Shown here: one piece after another, positions 11,041 to 23,779 of the stretch | Position numbering within the stretch: the first letter of the stretch is position 1 | Layout of the letters: the number at the start of each line of letters is the position of its first letter | The notes under the pieces: model-generated | Seen by the model: only the letters and a program-made list of their open reading frames with translations | Databases searched by the model: none | Told to the model about the DNA's origin: nothing | Assembly: GCF_029227915.1 (NCBI RefSeq) | Contig: NC_079882.1 | Coordinates: forward strand, 17,188,501-17,252,500 | Length of the DNA: 64,000 nucleotides | Source of the DNA: Hydractinia symbiolongicarpus | Lineage: Eukaryota > Cnidaria > Hydrozoa > Anthoathecata > Hydractiniidae | Reading direction: 5' to 3' | Position numbers and translations under genes: made by a program

Positions 11041-12132
11041 TTTATTAGACTGCAAAAGGCCATATTACAGCCTTTATAGGACTGTGCAGGTAGTTAAGAG
11101 TGTTCTAAGGCCACGGCGCTAAGGAAAACCACTTGGAACGTTGTAGTGCACTGAGACTGGAAGGAATAGTCCAATGGTAACCTGCGCAGGCAGATGGAAC
11201 CACGTGATTTACGTGTGAGGACTTTATTAGACTGCAAAAGGCCATATTACAGCCTTTATAGGACTGTGCACGTAGTTAAGAGTGTTGTAAAGCAACGGCG
11301 CCAATGAAAACGACTTGGGACGTTGTAGCGCATTGAGACTGGAAGGACTAGTCTAATGGTAACCTGCGCAGGCAGGTGAAACCACGTGATTTACGTATGA
11401 AGCCATTATTAGACTGCAAAAGGCCATATTACAGCCTTTATAGGACTGTGCACGTAGTTAAGAGTGTTGTAAAGCAACGGCGCCAATGAAAACGACTTGG
11501 GACGTTGTAGCGCATTGAGACTGTAAGGACTAGGCCAATGGTAACCTACGCAGACAGGTGAAACCACGTGATTTACGTGTGAGGCCTTTATTAGACTGCA
11601 AAAGGCCATATTACAGCCTTTATAGGACTGTGCAGGTAGTTAAGAGTGTTCTAAGGCCACGGCGCTAAGGAAAACCACTTGGAACGTTGTAGTGCACTGA
11701 GACTGGAAGGAATAGTCCAATGGTAACCTGCGCAGGCAGATGGAACCACGTGATTTACGTGTGAGGACTTTATTAGACTGCAAAAGGCCATATTACAGCC
11801 TTTATAGGACTGTGCACGTAGTTAAGAGTGTTGTAAAGCAACGGCGCCAATGAAAACGACTTGGGACGTTGTAGCGCATTGAGACTGGAAGGACTAGTCT
11901 AATGGTAACCTGCGCAGGCAGGTGAAACCACGTGATTTACGTATGAAGCCATTATTAGACTGCAAAAAGCCATATTACAGCCTTTATAGGACTGTGCACG
12001 TAGTTAAGAGTGTTGTAAAGCTACCGCGCCAATGAAAACGACTTGGGACGTTGTAGCGCATTGAGACTGGAAGGACTAGGCCAATGGCAACCTGCGCAGA
12101 CAGGTGAAACCACGTGATTTACGTGTGAGGCC
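11041..12132 (+). repeat. 3-monomer HOR (546 bp) in two tandem copies
   Basis: The order C, A' (ending GGACTAGTCTAATGG and GTATGAAGCC), A is seen at 11041-11586 and 11587-12132. The two A monomers differ: the first has an H-like tail (CCTACGCAG), and the second has GCTACCGCGCC and CCAATGGCAACC. Confidence 0.75.
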
Positions 12133-12314
12133 TTTATTAGACTGCAAAAGGCCATATTACAGCCTTTATAGGACTGTGCAGGTAGTTAAGAGTGTTCTAA
12201 GGCCACGGCGCTAAGGAAAACCACTTGGAACGTTGTAGTGCACTGAGACTGGAAGGAATAGTCCAATGGTAACCTGCGCAGGCAGATGGAACCACGTGAT
12301 TTACGTGTGAGGAC
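12133..12314 (+). repeat. Reference monomer, subfamily C
   Basis: Diagnostics are TGTGCAGGTAG, TTCTAAGGCCACGGCGCTAAGG, AAAACCACTTGGAACG, TAGTGCACTGAG, GGAATAGTCC and a 3' end reading GTGTGAGGAC. It is the most divergent common class relative to A, and the GAGGAC end breaks the GGCCTTT arm of the junction inverted repeat. C' (for example 1821-2002) adds CAAGTAG, CTGAAAGGAATAGTCTAATGG and a GTATGAAGCC end. C'' (for example 6917-7098) has CCACGGAGCTAAGG. Confidence 0.85.
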
Positions 12315-14316
12315 TTTATTAGACTGCAAAAGGCCATATTACAGCCTTTATAGGACTGTGCACGTAGTTAAGAGTGTTGTAAAGCAACGGCGCCAATGAA
12401 AACGACTTGGGACGTTGTAGCGCATTGAGACTGGAAGGACTAGGCCAATGGTGACCTGCGCAGATCTGTGAAACCACGTGATTAACGTGTGAGACCTTTA
12501 TTAGACTGCAAAGGGCCATATTACAGCCTTTATAGGACTGTGCACGTAGTTAAGAGTGTCTTAAGGCAACGGCGCTAATGAAAACGACTTGAAACGTTGT
12601 AGCACATTGAGACTGGAAGGACTAGGTCAATGGTGATCTGCGCAGACCTGTGAAACCACGTGATTAACGTGTGAGGCCTTTATTAGACTGCAGAGGGCCA
12701 TATTACAGCCTTTATAGGACTGTGCACGTAGTTAAGAGTGTCTTAAGGCAACGGCGCTAATGAAAACGACTTGAGACGTTGTAGCACATTGAGACTGGAA
12801 GGATTAGGCCAATGGTAACCTGCGCAGGCATGTGAAACCACGTGATTTACGTGGGAAGCCTTTATTAGACTGCAAAAGGCCATATTACAGCCTTTATAGG
12901 ACTGTGCAGGTAGTTAAGAGTGTTCTAAGGCCACGGCGCTAAGGAAAACCACTTGGAACGTTGTAGTGCACTGAGACTGGAAGGAATAGTCCAATGGTAA
13001 CCTGCGCAGGCAGATGGAACCACGTGATTTACGTGTGAGGACTTTATTAGACTGCAAAAAGCCATATTACAGCCTTTATAGGACTGTGCACATAGTTAAG
13101 AGTGTTGTAAAGCAACGGCGCCAATGAAAACGACTTGGGACGTTGTAGCGCATTGAGACTGGAAGGACCAGGCCAATGGTGACCTGCGCAGACCTGTGAA
13201 ACCACGTGATTAACGTGTGAGACCTTTATTAGACTGCAAAGGGCCATATTACAGCCTTTATAGGACTGTGCACGTAGTTAAGAGTGTTCTAAGGCCACGG
13301 CGCTAAGGAAAACCACTTGGAACGTTGTAGTGCACTGAGACTGGAAGGAATAGTCCAATGGTAACCTGCGCAGGCAGATGGAACCACGTGATTTACGTGT
13401 GAGGACTTTATTAGACTGCAAAAGGCCATATTACAGCCTTTATAGGACTGTGCACGTAGTTAAGAGTGTTGTAAAGCAACGGCGCCAATGAAAACGACTT
13501 GGGACGTTGTAGCGCATTGAGACTGGAAGGACTAGGCCAATGGTGACCTGCGCAGACCTTAGAAACCACGTGATTAACGTGTGAGACCTTTATTAGACTG
13601 CAAAGGGCCATATTACAGACTTTATAGGACTGTGCACGTAGTTAAGAGTGTCTTAAGGCAACGGCGCTAATGAAAACGACTTGAAACGTTGTAGCACATT
13701 GAGACTGGAAGGACTAAGTCAATGGTGACCTGCGCAGACCTGTGAAACCACGTGATTAACGTGTGAGACCTTTATTAGACTGCAGAGGGCCATATTACAG
13801 CCTTTATAGGACTGTGCACGTAGTTAAGAGTGTCTTAAGGCAACGGCGCTAATGAAAACGACTTGAGACGTTGTAGCACATTGAGACTGGAAGGATTAGG
13901 CCAATGGTAACCTGCGCAGGCATGTGAAACCTCGTGATTTACGTGGGAAGCCTTTATTAGACTGCAAAAAGCCATATTACAGCCTTTATAGGACTGTGCA
14001 GGTAGTTAAGAGTGTTCTAAGGCCACGGCGCTAAGGAAAACCACTTGGAACGTTGTAGTGCACTGAGACTGGAAGGAATAGTCCAATGGTAACCTGCGCA
14101 GGCAGATGGAACCACGTGATTTACGTGTGAGGACTTTATTAGACTGCAAAAAGCCATATTACAGCCTTTATAGGACTGTGCACATAGTTAAGAGTGTTGT
14201 AAAGCAGCGGCGCCAATGAAAACGACTTGGGACGTTGTAGCGCATTGAGACTGGAAGGACTAGGCCAATGGTGACCTGCGCAGACCTGTGAAACCACGTG
14301 ATTAACGTGTGAGACC
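12133..14316 (+). repeat. 6-monomer HOR (1092 bp) in two tandem copies
   Basis: The order is C, Ag, B-like (GAAACG, AGGTCAATGGTGA or AAGTCAATGGTGA), B, C, Ag (AAAAAGCC, GCACATAG), at 12133-13224 and 13225-14316. Rare bases such as GCACATAGTT and GCAGAGGGCC recur at the matching places. A third copy, with a few changes, lies at 16865-17956. Confidence 0.85.
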
Positions 14317-14862
14317 TTTATTAGACTGCAAAGGGCCATATTACAGCCTTTATAGGACTGTGCACGTAGTTAAGAGTGTTGTAAAGCAACGGCGCCAATT
14401 AAAAAGGCTTGGAACGTTGTATCGCATTGAGACTGGAAGGACTAGGCCAATGGTAACCTGCGCAGACAGGTGAAACCACGTGATTTACGTGTGAGGCCTT
14501 TATTAGACTGCAAAAGGCCATATTACAGCCTTTATAGGACTGTGCACGTAGTTCAGAGTTCTGTAAAGCAACAGCGCTAATGAAAACGACTTGGGAGGTT
14601 GTAGCGCATTAAGACTGGAACGACTAGTCCAATGGTAACCTGCACAGGCAGATGGAACCACGTGATTTACGTGTGAGGCCTCTATTAGACTGCAAAAGGC
14701 CAAATTACAGCCTTTACAGGACTGTGCACGTAGTTAAGAGTGTTGTAAGGCAACAGCGCTAATGAAAACGACTTGGGACGTTGTAGCGCATTGAGACTGG
14801 AACAACTAGTCCAATGGTAACCTGCACAGGCAGATGGAACCACGTGATTTCCGTGTGAGGCC
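13225..14862 (+). repeat. Segment duplicated at +3640 (20 monomers)
   Basis: C, Ag (CTTAGAAACC), B-like, B, C, Ag, A (TTGTATCGCATTG), D and E occur in the same order at 16865-18502. The CTTAGAAACC and TATCGCATTG variants are specific markers. The monomer at 14317 has private GCCAATTAAAAAGGC, which the 17957 copy lacks. Confidence 0.8.
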
Positions 14863-15044
14863 TTTATTAGACTGCAAAAGACCAAACTACAGCCTTTATA
14901 GGACTGTGCACGTAGTTAAGAGTGTTGTAAGGCCACGGCGCTAAGGAAAACCACTTGGAACGTTGTAGTGCACTGAGACTGGAAGGAATAGTCCAATGGT
15001 AACCTGCGCAGGCAGATGGAACCACGTGATTTACGTGTGAGGGT
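14317..15044 (+). repeat. Array segment: four linking monomers
   Basis: The monomers are A (TATCGCATTG), D, E and a C-like monomer with GTTGTAAGGCCACGG. The E monomer has private changes such as CAGCCTTTACAGG and GATTTCCGTG. The C-like monomer (14863) recurs at 18503, 30696, 34512, 43975 and 47979 and often marks HOR block ends. Confidence 0.7.
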
Positions 15045-15590
15045 TTTATTAGACTGCAAAAGGCCATATTACAGCCTTTATAGGACTGTGCACGTATTTA
15101 AGAGTGTTGTAAGGCAACAGCGATAATGAAAACGACTTGAGTCGTTGTAGCGCATTTAGACTGGAAGGAATAGTCCAATGGTAACCTGCGCAGACCGGTG
15201 AAACCATGTGATTTACGTGTGAGGCCTTTATTAGACTGCAAAAGGCCATATTACAGCCTTTATAGGACTGTGCACGTAGTTAAGAGTGTTGTAAAGCAAC
15301 AGCGCTAATGAAAACAACTTGGGACGTTGTAGGGCATTGAGACTGGAAGGACTAGGCCAATGGTAACCTGCGCAGACCGGTGAAACCATGTGATTTACGT
15401 GTGAGGCCTTTATTAGACTGCAAAAGGCCATATTACAGCCTTTATAGGACTGTGCACGTATTTAAGAGTGTTGTAAGGCAACAGCGATAATGAAAACGAC
15501 TTGAGTCGTTGTAGCGCATTTAGACTGGAAGGAATAGTCCAATGGTAACCTGCGCAGACCGGTGAAACCATGTGATTTACGTGTGAGGCC
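15045..15590 (+). repeat. Dimer-spaced duplicate of a GATAATG monomer
   Basis: The monomers at 15045 and 15409 are near-identical (CGTATTTAAGAG, CAACAGCGATAATG, CTTGAGTCGTTG, CCATGTGATTTACG). They are separated by one different monomer at 15227. Relatives start at 9770, 30878 and 31603. This class has CATGTG in place of CACGTG. Confidence 0.75.
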
Positions 15591-18500
15591 TTTATTAGAC
15601 TGCAAAAGGCCATATTACAGCCTTTATAGGACTGTGCACGTAGTTAAGAGTGTTGTAAAGCAACAGCGCTAATGAAAACGACTTGGGAGGTTATAGCGCA
15701 TTGAGACTGGAACGACTAGTCCAATGGTAACCTGCACAGGCAGATGGAACCACGTGATTTACGTGTGAGGCCTTTATTAGACTGCAAAAGGCCATATTAC
15801 AGCCTTTATAGGACTGTGCACGTAGTTCAGAGTTCTGTAAAGCAACAGCGCTAATGAAAACGACTTGGGAGGTTGTAGCGCATTAAGACTGGAACGACTA
15901 GTCCAATGGTAACCTGCACAGGCAGATGGAACCACGTGATTTACGTGTGAGGGCTTTATTAGACTGCAAAAGGCCATATTACAGCCTTTATAGGACTGTG
16001 CACGTATTTAAGAGTGTTGTAAGGCAACAGCGCTAATGAAAACAACTTGGGACGTTGTAGCGCTTTGAGACTGGAACAACTAGTCCAATGGTAACCTGCA
16101 CAGGCAGATGGAACCACGTGATTTACGTGTGAGGCCTTTATTAGACTTCAAAAGACCAAATTACAGCCTTTATAGGACTGTACACGTAGTTAGGAGTGTT
16201 GTAAGGCAACGGCGCTAATGGAAACGACTTGGGACGTTGTAGCGCATTGAGACTGTAAGGACTAGGCCAATGGTAACCTACGCAGACAGGTGAAACCACG
16301 TGATTTACGTGTGAGGCCTTTATTAGACTGCAAAAGGCCATATTACAGCCTTTATAGGACTGTGCAGGTAGTTAAGAGTGTTCTAAGGCCACGGCGCTAA
16401 GGAAAACCACTTGGAACGTTGTAGTGCACTGAGACTGGAAGGAATAGTCCAATGGTAACCTGCGCAGGCAGATGGAACCACGTGATTTACGTGTGAGGAC
16501 TTTATTAGACTGCAAAAGGCCATATTACAGCCTTTATAGGACTGTGCACGTAGTTAAGAGTGTTGTAAAGCAACGGCGCCAATGAAAACGACTTGGGACG
16601 TTGTAGCGCATTGAGACTGGAAGGACTAGTCTAATGGTAACCTGCGCAGGCAGGTGAAACCACGTGATTTACGTATGAAGCCATTATTAGACTGCAAAAG
16701 GCCATATTACAGCCTTTATAGGACTGTGCACGTAGTTAAGAGTGTTGTAAAGCAACGGCGCCAATGAAAACGACTTGGGACGTTGTAGCGCATTGAGACT
16801 GGAAGGACTAGGCCAATGGTAACCTGCGCAGACAGGTGAAACCACGTGATTTACGTGTGAGGCCTTTATTAGACTGCAAAAGGCCATATTACAGCCTTTA
16901 TAGGACTGTGCAGGTAGTTAAGAGTGTTCTAAGGCCACGGCGCTAAGGAAAACCACTTGGAACGTTGTAGTGCACTGAGACTGGAAGGAATAGTCCAATG
17001 GTAACCTGCTCAGGCAGATGGAACCACGTGATTTACGTGTGAGGACTTTATTAGACTGCAAAAGGCCATATTACAGCCTTTATAGGACTGTGCACGTAGT
17101 TAAGAGTGTTGTAAAGCAACGGCGCCAGTGAAAACGACTTGGGACGTTGTAGCGCATTAAGACTGGAAGGACTAGGCCAATGGTGACCTGCGCAGACCTT
17201 AGAAACCACGTGATTAACGTGTGAGACCTTTATTAGACTGCAAAGGGCCATATTACAGCCTTTATAGGACTGTGCACGTAGTTAAGAGTGTCTTAAGGCA
17301 ACGGCGCTAATGAAAACGACTTGAAACGTTGTAGCACATTGAGACTGGAAGGACTAGGTCAATGGTGACCTGCGCAGACCTGTGAAACCACGTGATTAAC
17401 GTGTGAGACCTTTATAAGACTGCAGAGGGCCATATTACAGCCTTTATAGGACTGTGCACGTAGTTAAGAGTGTCTTAAGGCAACGGCGCTAATGAAAACG
17501 ACTTGAGACGTTGTAGCACATTGATACTGGAAGGATTAGGCCAATGGTAACCTGCGCAGGCATGTGAAACCACGTGATTTACGTGGGAAGCCTTTATTAG
17601 ACTGCAAAAAGCCATATTACAGCCTTTATAGGAGTGTGCAGGTAGTTAAGAGTGTTCTAAGGCCACAGCGCTAAGGAAAACCACTTGGAACGTTGTAGTG
17701 CACTGAGACTGGAAGGAATAGTCCAATGGTAACCTGCGCAGGCAGATGGAACCACGTGATTTACGTGTGAGGACTTTATTAGACTGCAAAAAGCCATATT
17801 ACAGCCTTTATAGGACTGTGCACATAGTTAAGAGTGTTGTAAAGCAGCGGCGCCAATGAAAACGACTTGGGACGTTGTAGCGCATTGAGACTGGAAGGAC
17901 TAGGCCAATGGTGACCTGCTCAGACCTGTGAAACCACGTGATTAACGTGTGAGACCTTTATTAGACTGCAAAGGGCCATATTACAGCCTTTATAGGACTG
18001 TGCACGTAGTTAAGAGTGTTGTAAAGCAACGGCGCCAATGAAAACGACTTGGAACGTTGTATCGCATTGAGACTGGAAGGACTAGGCCAATGGTAACCTG
18101 CGCAGACAGGTGAAACCACGTGATTTACGTGTGAGGCCTTTATTAGACTGCAAAAGGCCATATTACAGCCTTTATAGGACTGTGCACGTAGTTCAGAGTT
18201 CTGTAAAGCAACAGCGCTAATGAAAACGACTTGGGAGGTTGTAGCGCATTAAGACTGGAACGACTAGTCCAATGGTAACCTGCACAGGCAGATGGAACCA
18301 CGTGATTTACGTGTGAGGCCTCTATTAGACTGCAAAAGGCCAAATTACAGCCTTTATAGGACTGTGCACGTAGTTAAGAGTGTTGTAAGGCAACAGCGCT
18401 AATGAAAACGACTTGGGACGTTGTAGCGCATTGAGACTGGAACAACTAGTCCAATGGTAACCTGCACAGGCAGATGGAACCACGTGATTTACGTGTGAGG

Positions 18501-19958
18501 CCTTTATTAGACTGCAAAAGACCAAACTACAGCCTTTATAGGACTGTGCACGTAGTTAAGAGTGTTGTAAGGCCACGGCGCTAAGGAAAACCACTTGGAA
18601 CGTTGTAGTGCACTGAGACTGGAAGGAATAGTCCAATGGTAACCTGCGCAGGCAGATGGAACCACGTGATTTACGTGTGAGGACTTTATTAGACTGCAAA
18701 AGGCCATATTACAGCCTTTATAGGACTGTGCACGTAGTTAAGAGTGTTGTAGAGCAACGGCGCCAATGAAAACGACTTGGGACGTTGTAGCGCATTGAGA
18801 CTGGAAGAACTAGTCTAATGGTAACCTGCGCAGGCAGGTGAAAACACGTGATTTACGTATGAAGCCATTATTAGACTGCAAAAGGCCAAATTACAGCCTT
18901 TATAGGACTGTGCACGTAGTTAAGAGTGTTGTAAGGAAACAGCGCTAATGAAAACGACTTGGGACGTTGTAGCGCATTGAGACTGGAACAACTAGTCCAA
19001 TGGTAACCTGCACAGGCAGATGGAACCACGTGATTTACGTGTGAGGCCTTTATTAGACTGCAAAAGACCAAATTACAGCCTTTATAGGACTGTGCACGTA
19101 GTTAAGAGTGTTGTAAGGCAACGGCGCTAATGGAAACGACTTGGGACGTTGTAGGGCATTGAGACTGTAAGGACTAGGCCAATGGTAACCTGAGCAGGCA
19201 TGTGAAACCACGTGATTTACGTGGGAAGCCTTTATTAGACTGCAAAAGGCCATATTACAGCCTTTATATGACTGTGCAGGTAGTTAAGAGTGTTCTAAGG
19301 CCACGGCGCTAAGGAAAACCACTTGGAACGTTGTAGTGCACTGAGACTGGAAGGAATAGTCCAATGGTAACCTGCGCAGGCAGATGGAACCACGTGATTT
19401 ACGTGTGAGGACTTTATTAGACTGCAAAAGGCCATATTACAGCCTTTCTAGGACTGTGCACGTAGTTAAGAGTGTTGTAAAGCAACGGCGCCAATGAAAA
19501 CGACTTGGGACGTTGTAGCGCATTGAGACTGGAAGGACTAGGCCAATGGTGACCTGCGCAGACCTGTGAAACCACGTGATTAACGTGTGAGACCTTTATT
19601 AGACTGCAAAGGGCCATATTACAGCCTTTATAGGACTGTGCACGTAGTTAAGAGTGTCTTAAGGCAACGGCGCTAATGAAAACGACTTGAGACGTTGTAG
19701 CACATTGAGACTGGAAGGATTAGGCCAATGGTAACCTGCGCAGGCATGTGAAACCACGTGATTTACGTGGGAAGCCTTTATTAGACTGCAAAAGGCCATA
19801 TTACAGCCTTTATAGGACTGTGCACGTAGTTAAGAGTGTTGTAAAGCAACGGCGCCAATGAAAACGATTTGGGAGGTTGTAGCGCATTGAGACTGGAACG
19901 ACTAGTCCAATGGTAACCTGCACAGGCAGATGGAACCACGTGATTTACGTGTGAGGCC

Positions 19959-22142
19959 TCTATTAGACTGCAAAAGGCCAAATTACAGCCTTTATAGGAC
20001 TGTGCACGTAGTTAAGAGGGTTGTAAGGCAACAGCGCTAATGAAAACGACTTGGGACGTTGTAGCGCATTGAGACTGGAACGACTAGTCCAATGGTAACC
20101 TGCACAGGCAGATGGAACCACATGATTTACGTGTGAGGCCTTTATTAGACTGCAAAAGACCAAATTACAGCCTTTGTAGGACTGTGCACGTAGTTAAGAG
20201 TGTTGCAAATCAACGGCGCCAATGAAAACGACTTGGGACGTTGTAGCGCATTGAGACTGGAAGGAATAGTCCAATGGTAACCTGCGCAGGCAGATGGAAC
20301 CACGTGATTTACGTGTGAGGACTTTATTAGACTGCAAAAGGCCATATTACAGCCTTTATAGGACTGTGCACGTAGTTAAGAGTGTTGTAAAGCAACGGCG
20401 CCAATGAAAACGACTTGGGACGTTGTAGCGCATTGAGACTGGAAGAACTAGTCTAATGGTAACCTGCGCAGGCAGGTGAAAACACGTGATTTACGTATGA
20501 AGCCATTATTAGACTGCAAAAGGCCAAATTACAGCCTTTATAGGACTGTGCACGTAGTTAAGAGTGTTGTAAGGAAACAGCGCTAATGAAAACGACTTGG
20601 GACGTTGTAGCGCATTGAGACTGGAACAACTAGTCCAATGGTAACCTGCACAGGCAGATGGAACCACGTGATTTACGTGTGAGGCCTTTATTAGACTGCA
20701 AAAGACCAAATTACAGCCTTTATAGGACTGTGCACGTAGTTAAGAGTGTTGTAAGGCAACGGCGCTAATGGAAACGACTTGGGACGTTGTAGGGCATTGA
20801 GACTGTAAGGACTAGGCCAATGGTAACCTGAGCAGGCATGTGAAACCACGTGATTTACGTGGGAAGCCTTTATTAGACTGCAAAAGGCCATATTACAGCC
20901 TTTATAGGACTGTGCAGGTAGTTAAGAGTGTTCTAAGGCCACGGCGCTAAGGCAAACCACTTGGAACGTTGTAGTGCACTGAGACTGGAAGGAATAGTCC
21001 AATGGTAACCTGCACAGGCAGATGGAACCACGTGATTTACGTGTGAGGCCTCTATTAGACTGCAAAAGGCCAAATTACAGCCTTTATAGGACTGTGCACG
21101 TAGTTAAGAGGGTTGTAAGGCAACAGCGCTAATGAAAACGACTTGGGACGTTGTAGCGCATTGAGACTGGAACGACTAGTCCAATGGTAACCTGCACAGG
21201 CAGATGGAACCACATGATTTACGTGTGAGGCCTTTATTAGACTGCAAAAGACCAAATTACAGCCTTTGTAGGACTGTGCACGTAGTTAAGAGTGTTGCAA
21301 ATCAACGGCGCCAATGAAAACGACTTGGGACGTTGTAGCGCATTGAGACTGGAAGGAATAGTCCAATGGTAACCTGCGCAGGCAGATGGAACCACGTGAT
21401 TTACGTGTGAGGACTTTATTAGACTGCAAAAGGCCATATTACAGCCTTTATAGGACTGTGCACGTAGTTAAGAGTGTTGTAAAGCAACAGCGCCAATGAA
21501 AACGACTTGGGACGTTGTAGCGCATTGAGACTGGAAGAACTAGTCTAATGGTAACCTGCGCAGGCAGGTGAAAACACGTGATTTACGTATGAAGCCATTA
21601 TTAGACTGCAAAAGGCCAAATTACAGCCTTTATAGGACTGTGCACGTAGTTAAGAGTGTTGTAAGGAAACAGCGCTAATGAAAACGACTTGGGACGTTGT
21701 AGCGCATTGAGACTGGAACAACTAGTCCAATGGTAACCTGCACAGGCAGATGGAACCACGTGATTTACGTGTGAGGCCTTTATTAGACTGCAAAAGACCA
21801 AATTACAGCCTTTATAGGACTGTGCACGTAGTTAAGAGTGTTGTAAGGCAACGGCGCTAATGGAAACGACTTGGGACGTTGTAGGGCATTGAGACTGTAA
21901 GGACTAGGCCAATGGTAACCTGAGCAGGCATGTGAAACCACGTGATTTACGTGGGAAGCCTTTATTAGACTGCAAAAGGCCATATTACAGCCTTTATAGG
22001 ACTGTGCAGGTAGTTAAGAGTGTTCTAAGGCCACGGCGCTAAGGCAAACCACTTGGAACGTTGTAGTGCACTGAGACTGGAAGGAATAGTCCAATGGTAA
22101 CCTGCGCAGGCAGATGGAACCACGTGATTTACGTGTGAGGAC
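19959..22142 (+). repeat. 6-monomer tandem duplication (2 x 1092 bp)
   Basis: The two units are 19959-21050 and 21051-22142. Each has E, an A-type with TTTGTAGG and GTTGCAAATC, A' with GAAGAACTAGTC and GAAAACACG, E with GTAAGGAAACAGC, a G/H-type with GTAGGGCATTG, and C with GGCAAACC. The copies are near-identical in every rare base I checked. Copy 2 of the large block has this unit only once (35968-37059), so the duplication is recent or was lost there. Confidence 0.88.
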
Positions 22143-22870
22143 TTTATTAGACTGCAAAAGGCCATATTACAGCCTTTCTAGGACTGTGCACGTAGTTAAG
22201 AGTGTTGTAAAGCAACGGCGCCAATGAAAACGACTTGGGACGTTGTAGCGCATTGAGACTGGAAGGATTAGGCCAATGGTGACCTGCGCAGGCAGATGGA
22301 ACCACGTGATTTACGTGTGAGGACTTTATTAGACTGCAAAAGGCCATATTACAGCCTTTCTAGGACTGTGCACGTAGTTAAGAGTGTTGTAAAGCAACGG
22401 CGCCAATGAAAACGACTTGGGACGTTGTAGCGCATTGAGACTGGAAGGACTAGGCCAATGGTGACCTGCGCAGACCTGTGAAACCACGTGATTAACGTGT
22501 GAGACCTTTATTAGACTGCAAAGGGCCATATTACAGCCTTTATAGGACTGTGCACGTAGTTAAGAGTGTCTTAAGGCAACGGCGCTAATGAAAACGACTT
22601 GAGACGTTGTAGCACATTGAGACTGGAAGGATTAGGCCAATGGTAACCTGCGCAGGCATGTGAAACCACGTGATTTACGTGGGAAGCCTTTATTAGACTG
22701 CAAAAGGCCATATTACAGCCTTTATAGGACTGTGCACGTAGTTAAGAGTGTTGTAAAGCAACGGCGCCAATGAAAACGATTTGGGAGGTTGTAGCGCATT
22801 GAGACTGGAACGACTAGTCCAATGGTAACCTGCACAGGCAGATGGAACCACGTGATTTACGTGTGAGGCC

Positions 22871-23052
22871 TCTATTAGACTGCAAAAGGCCAAATTACAG
22901 CCTTTATAGGACTGTGCACGTAGTTAAGAGGGTTGTAAGGCAACAGCGCTAATGAAAACGACTTGGGACGTTGTAGCGCATTGAGACTGGAACGACTAGT
23001 CCAATGGTAACCTGCGCAGACAGGTGAAACCACGTGATTTACGTGTGAGGTT
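22871..23052 (+). repeat. Hybrid monomer E front / An back
   Basis: The E body runs through GGAACGACTAGTCCAATGG, then the An tail CTGCGCAGACAGG and GAGGTTT. It is shared with 37606-37787 in the second large block, so it predates that duplication. Confidence 0.8.
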
Positions 23053-23234
23053 TTTATTAGACTGCAAAAGGCCATATTACAGCTTTTATAGGACTCTGCA
23101 AGTAGTTAAGAGTGTTCTAAGGCCACGGCGCTAAGGAAAACCACTTGGAACGTTGTAGTGCACTGAGACTGAAAGGAATAGTCTAATGGTAACCTGCGCA
23201 GGCAGGTGAAACCACGTGATTTACGTATGAAGCC

Positions 23235-23415
23235 ATTATTAGACTGCAAAATGCCATATTACAGCCTTTATAGGACTGTGCACGTAGTTAAGAGTGTTCT
23301 AAGGCAACTTCGCCAATGAAAATGACTTGGGACGTTGTAGCGCATTGAGACTGTAAGGACTACGCCAATGGAAACCTGAACAGGCAAATGGAACCACGTG
23401 ATTACGTGTGAGGCC
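23235..23415 (+). repeat. F monomer, 1-bp deletion inside the 3' dyad
   Basis: The dyad reads CACGTGATTACGTG, so its spacer is 4 bp instead of 5. The monomer also has GCAAAATGCC and GAAAATGACTTGGG. The same monomer in copy 2 of the large block (37970-38150) has CACGTGGTTACGTG, the same 1-bp loss plus one substitution. Confidence 0.8.
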
Positions 23416-23779
23416 TTTATTAGACTGCAAAAGGCCATATTACAGCCTTTATAGGACTGTGCAAGTAGTTAAGAGTGTTCTAAGGCCACGGCGCTAATGA
23501 AAACGACTTGAGACGTTGTAGCACATTGAGACTGGAAGGATTAGGCCAATGGTAAGCTGAGCAGGCATGTGAAACCACGTGATTTACGTGGGAAGCCTTT
23601 ATTAGACTGCAAAAGGCCATATTACAGCCTTTATAGGACTGTGCACGTAGTTAAGAGTTCTGTAAAGCAACAGCGCTAATGAAAACGACTTGGGAGGTTG
23701 TAGCGCATTGAGACTGGAACGACTAGTCCGATGGTAACCTGCACACGCAGATGGAACCACGTGATTTACGTGTAAGGCC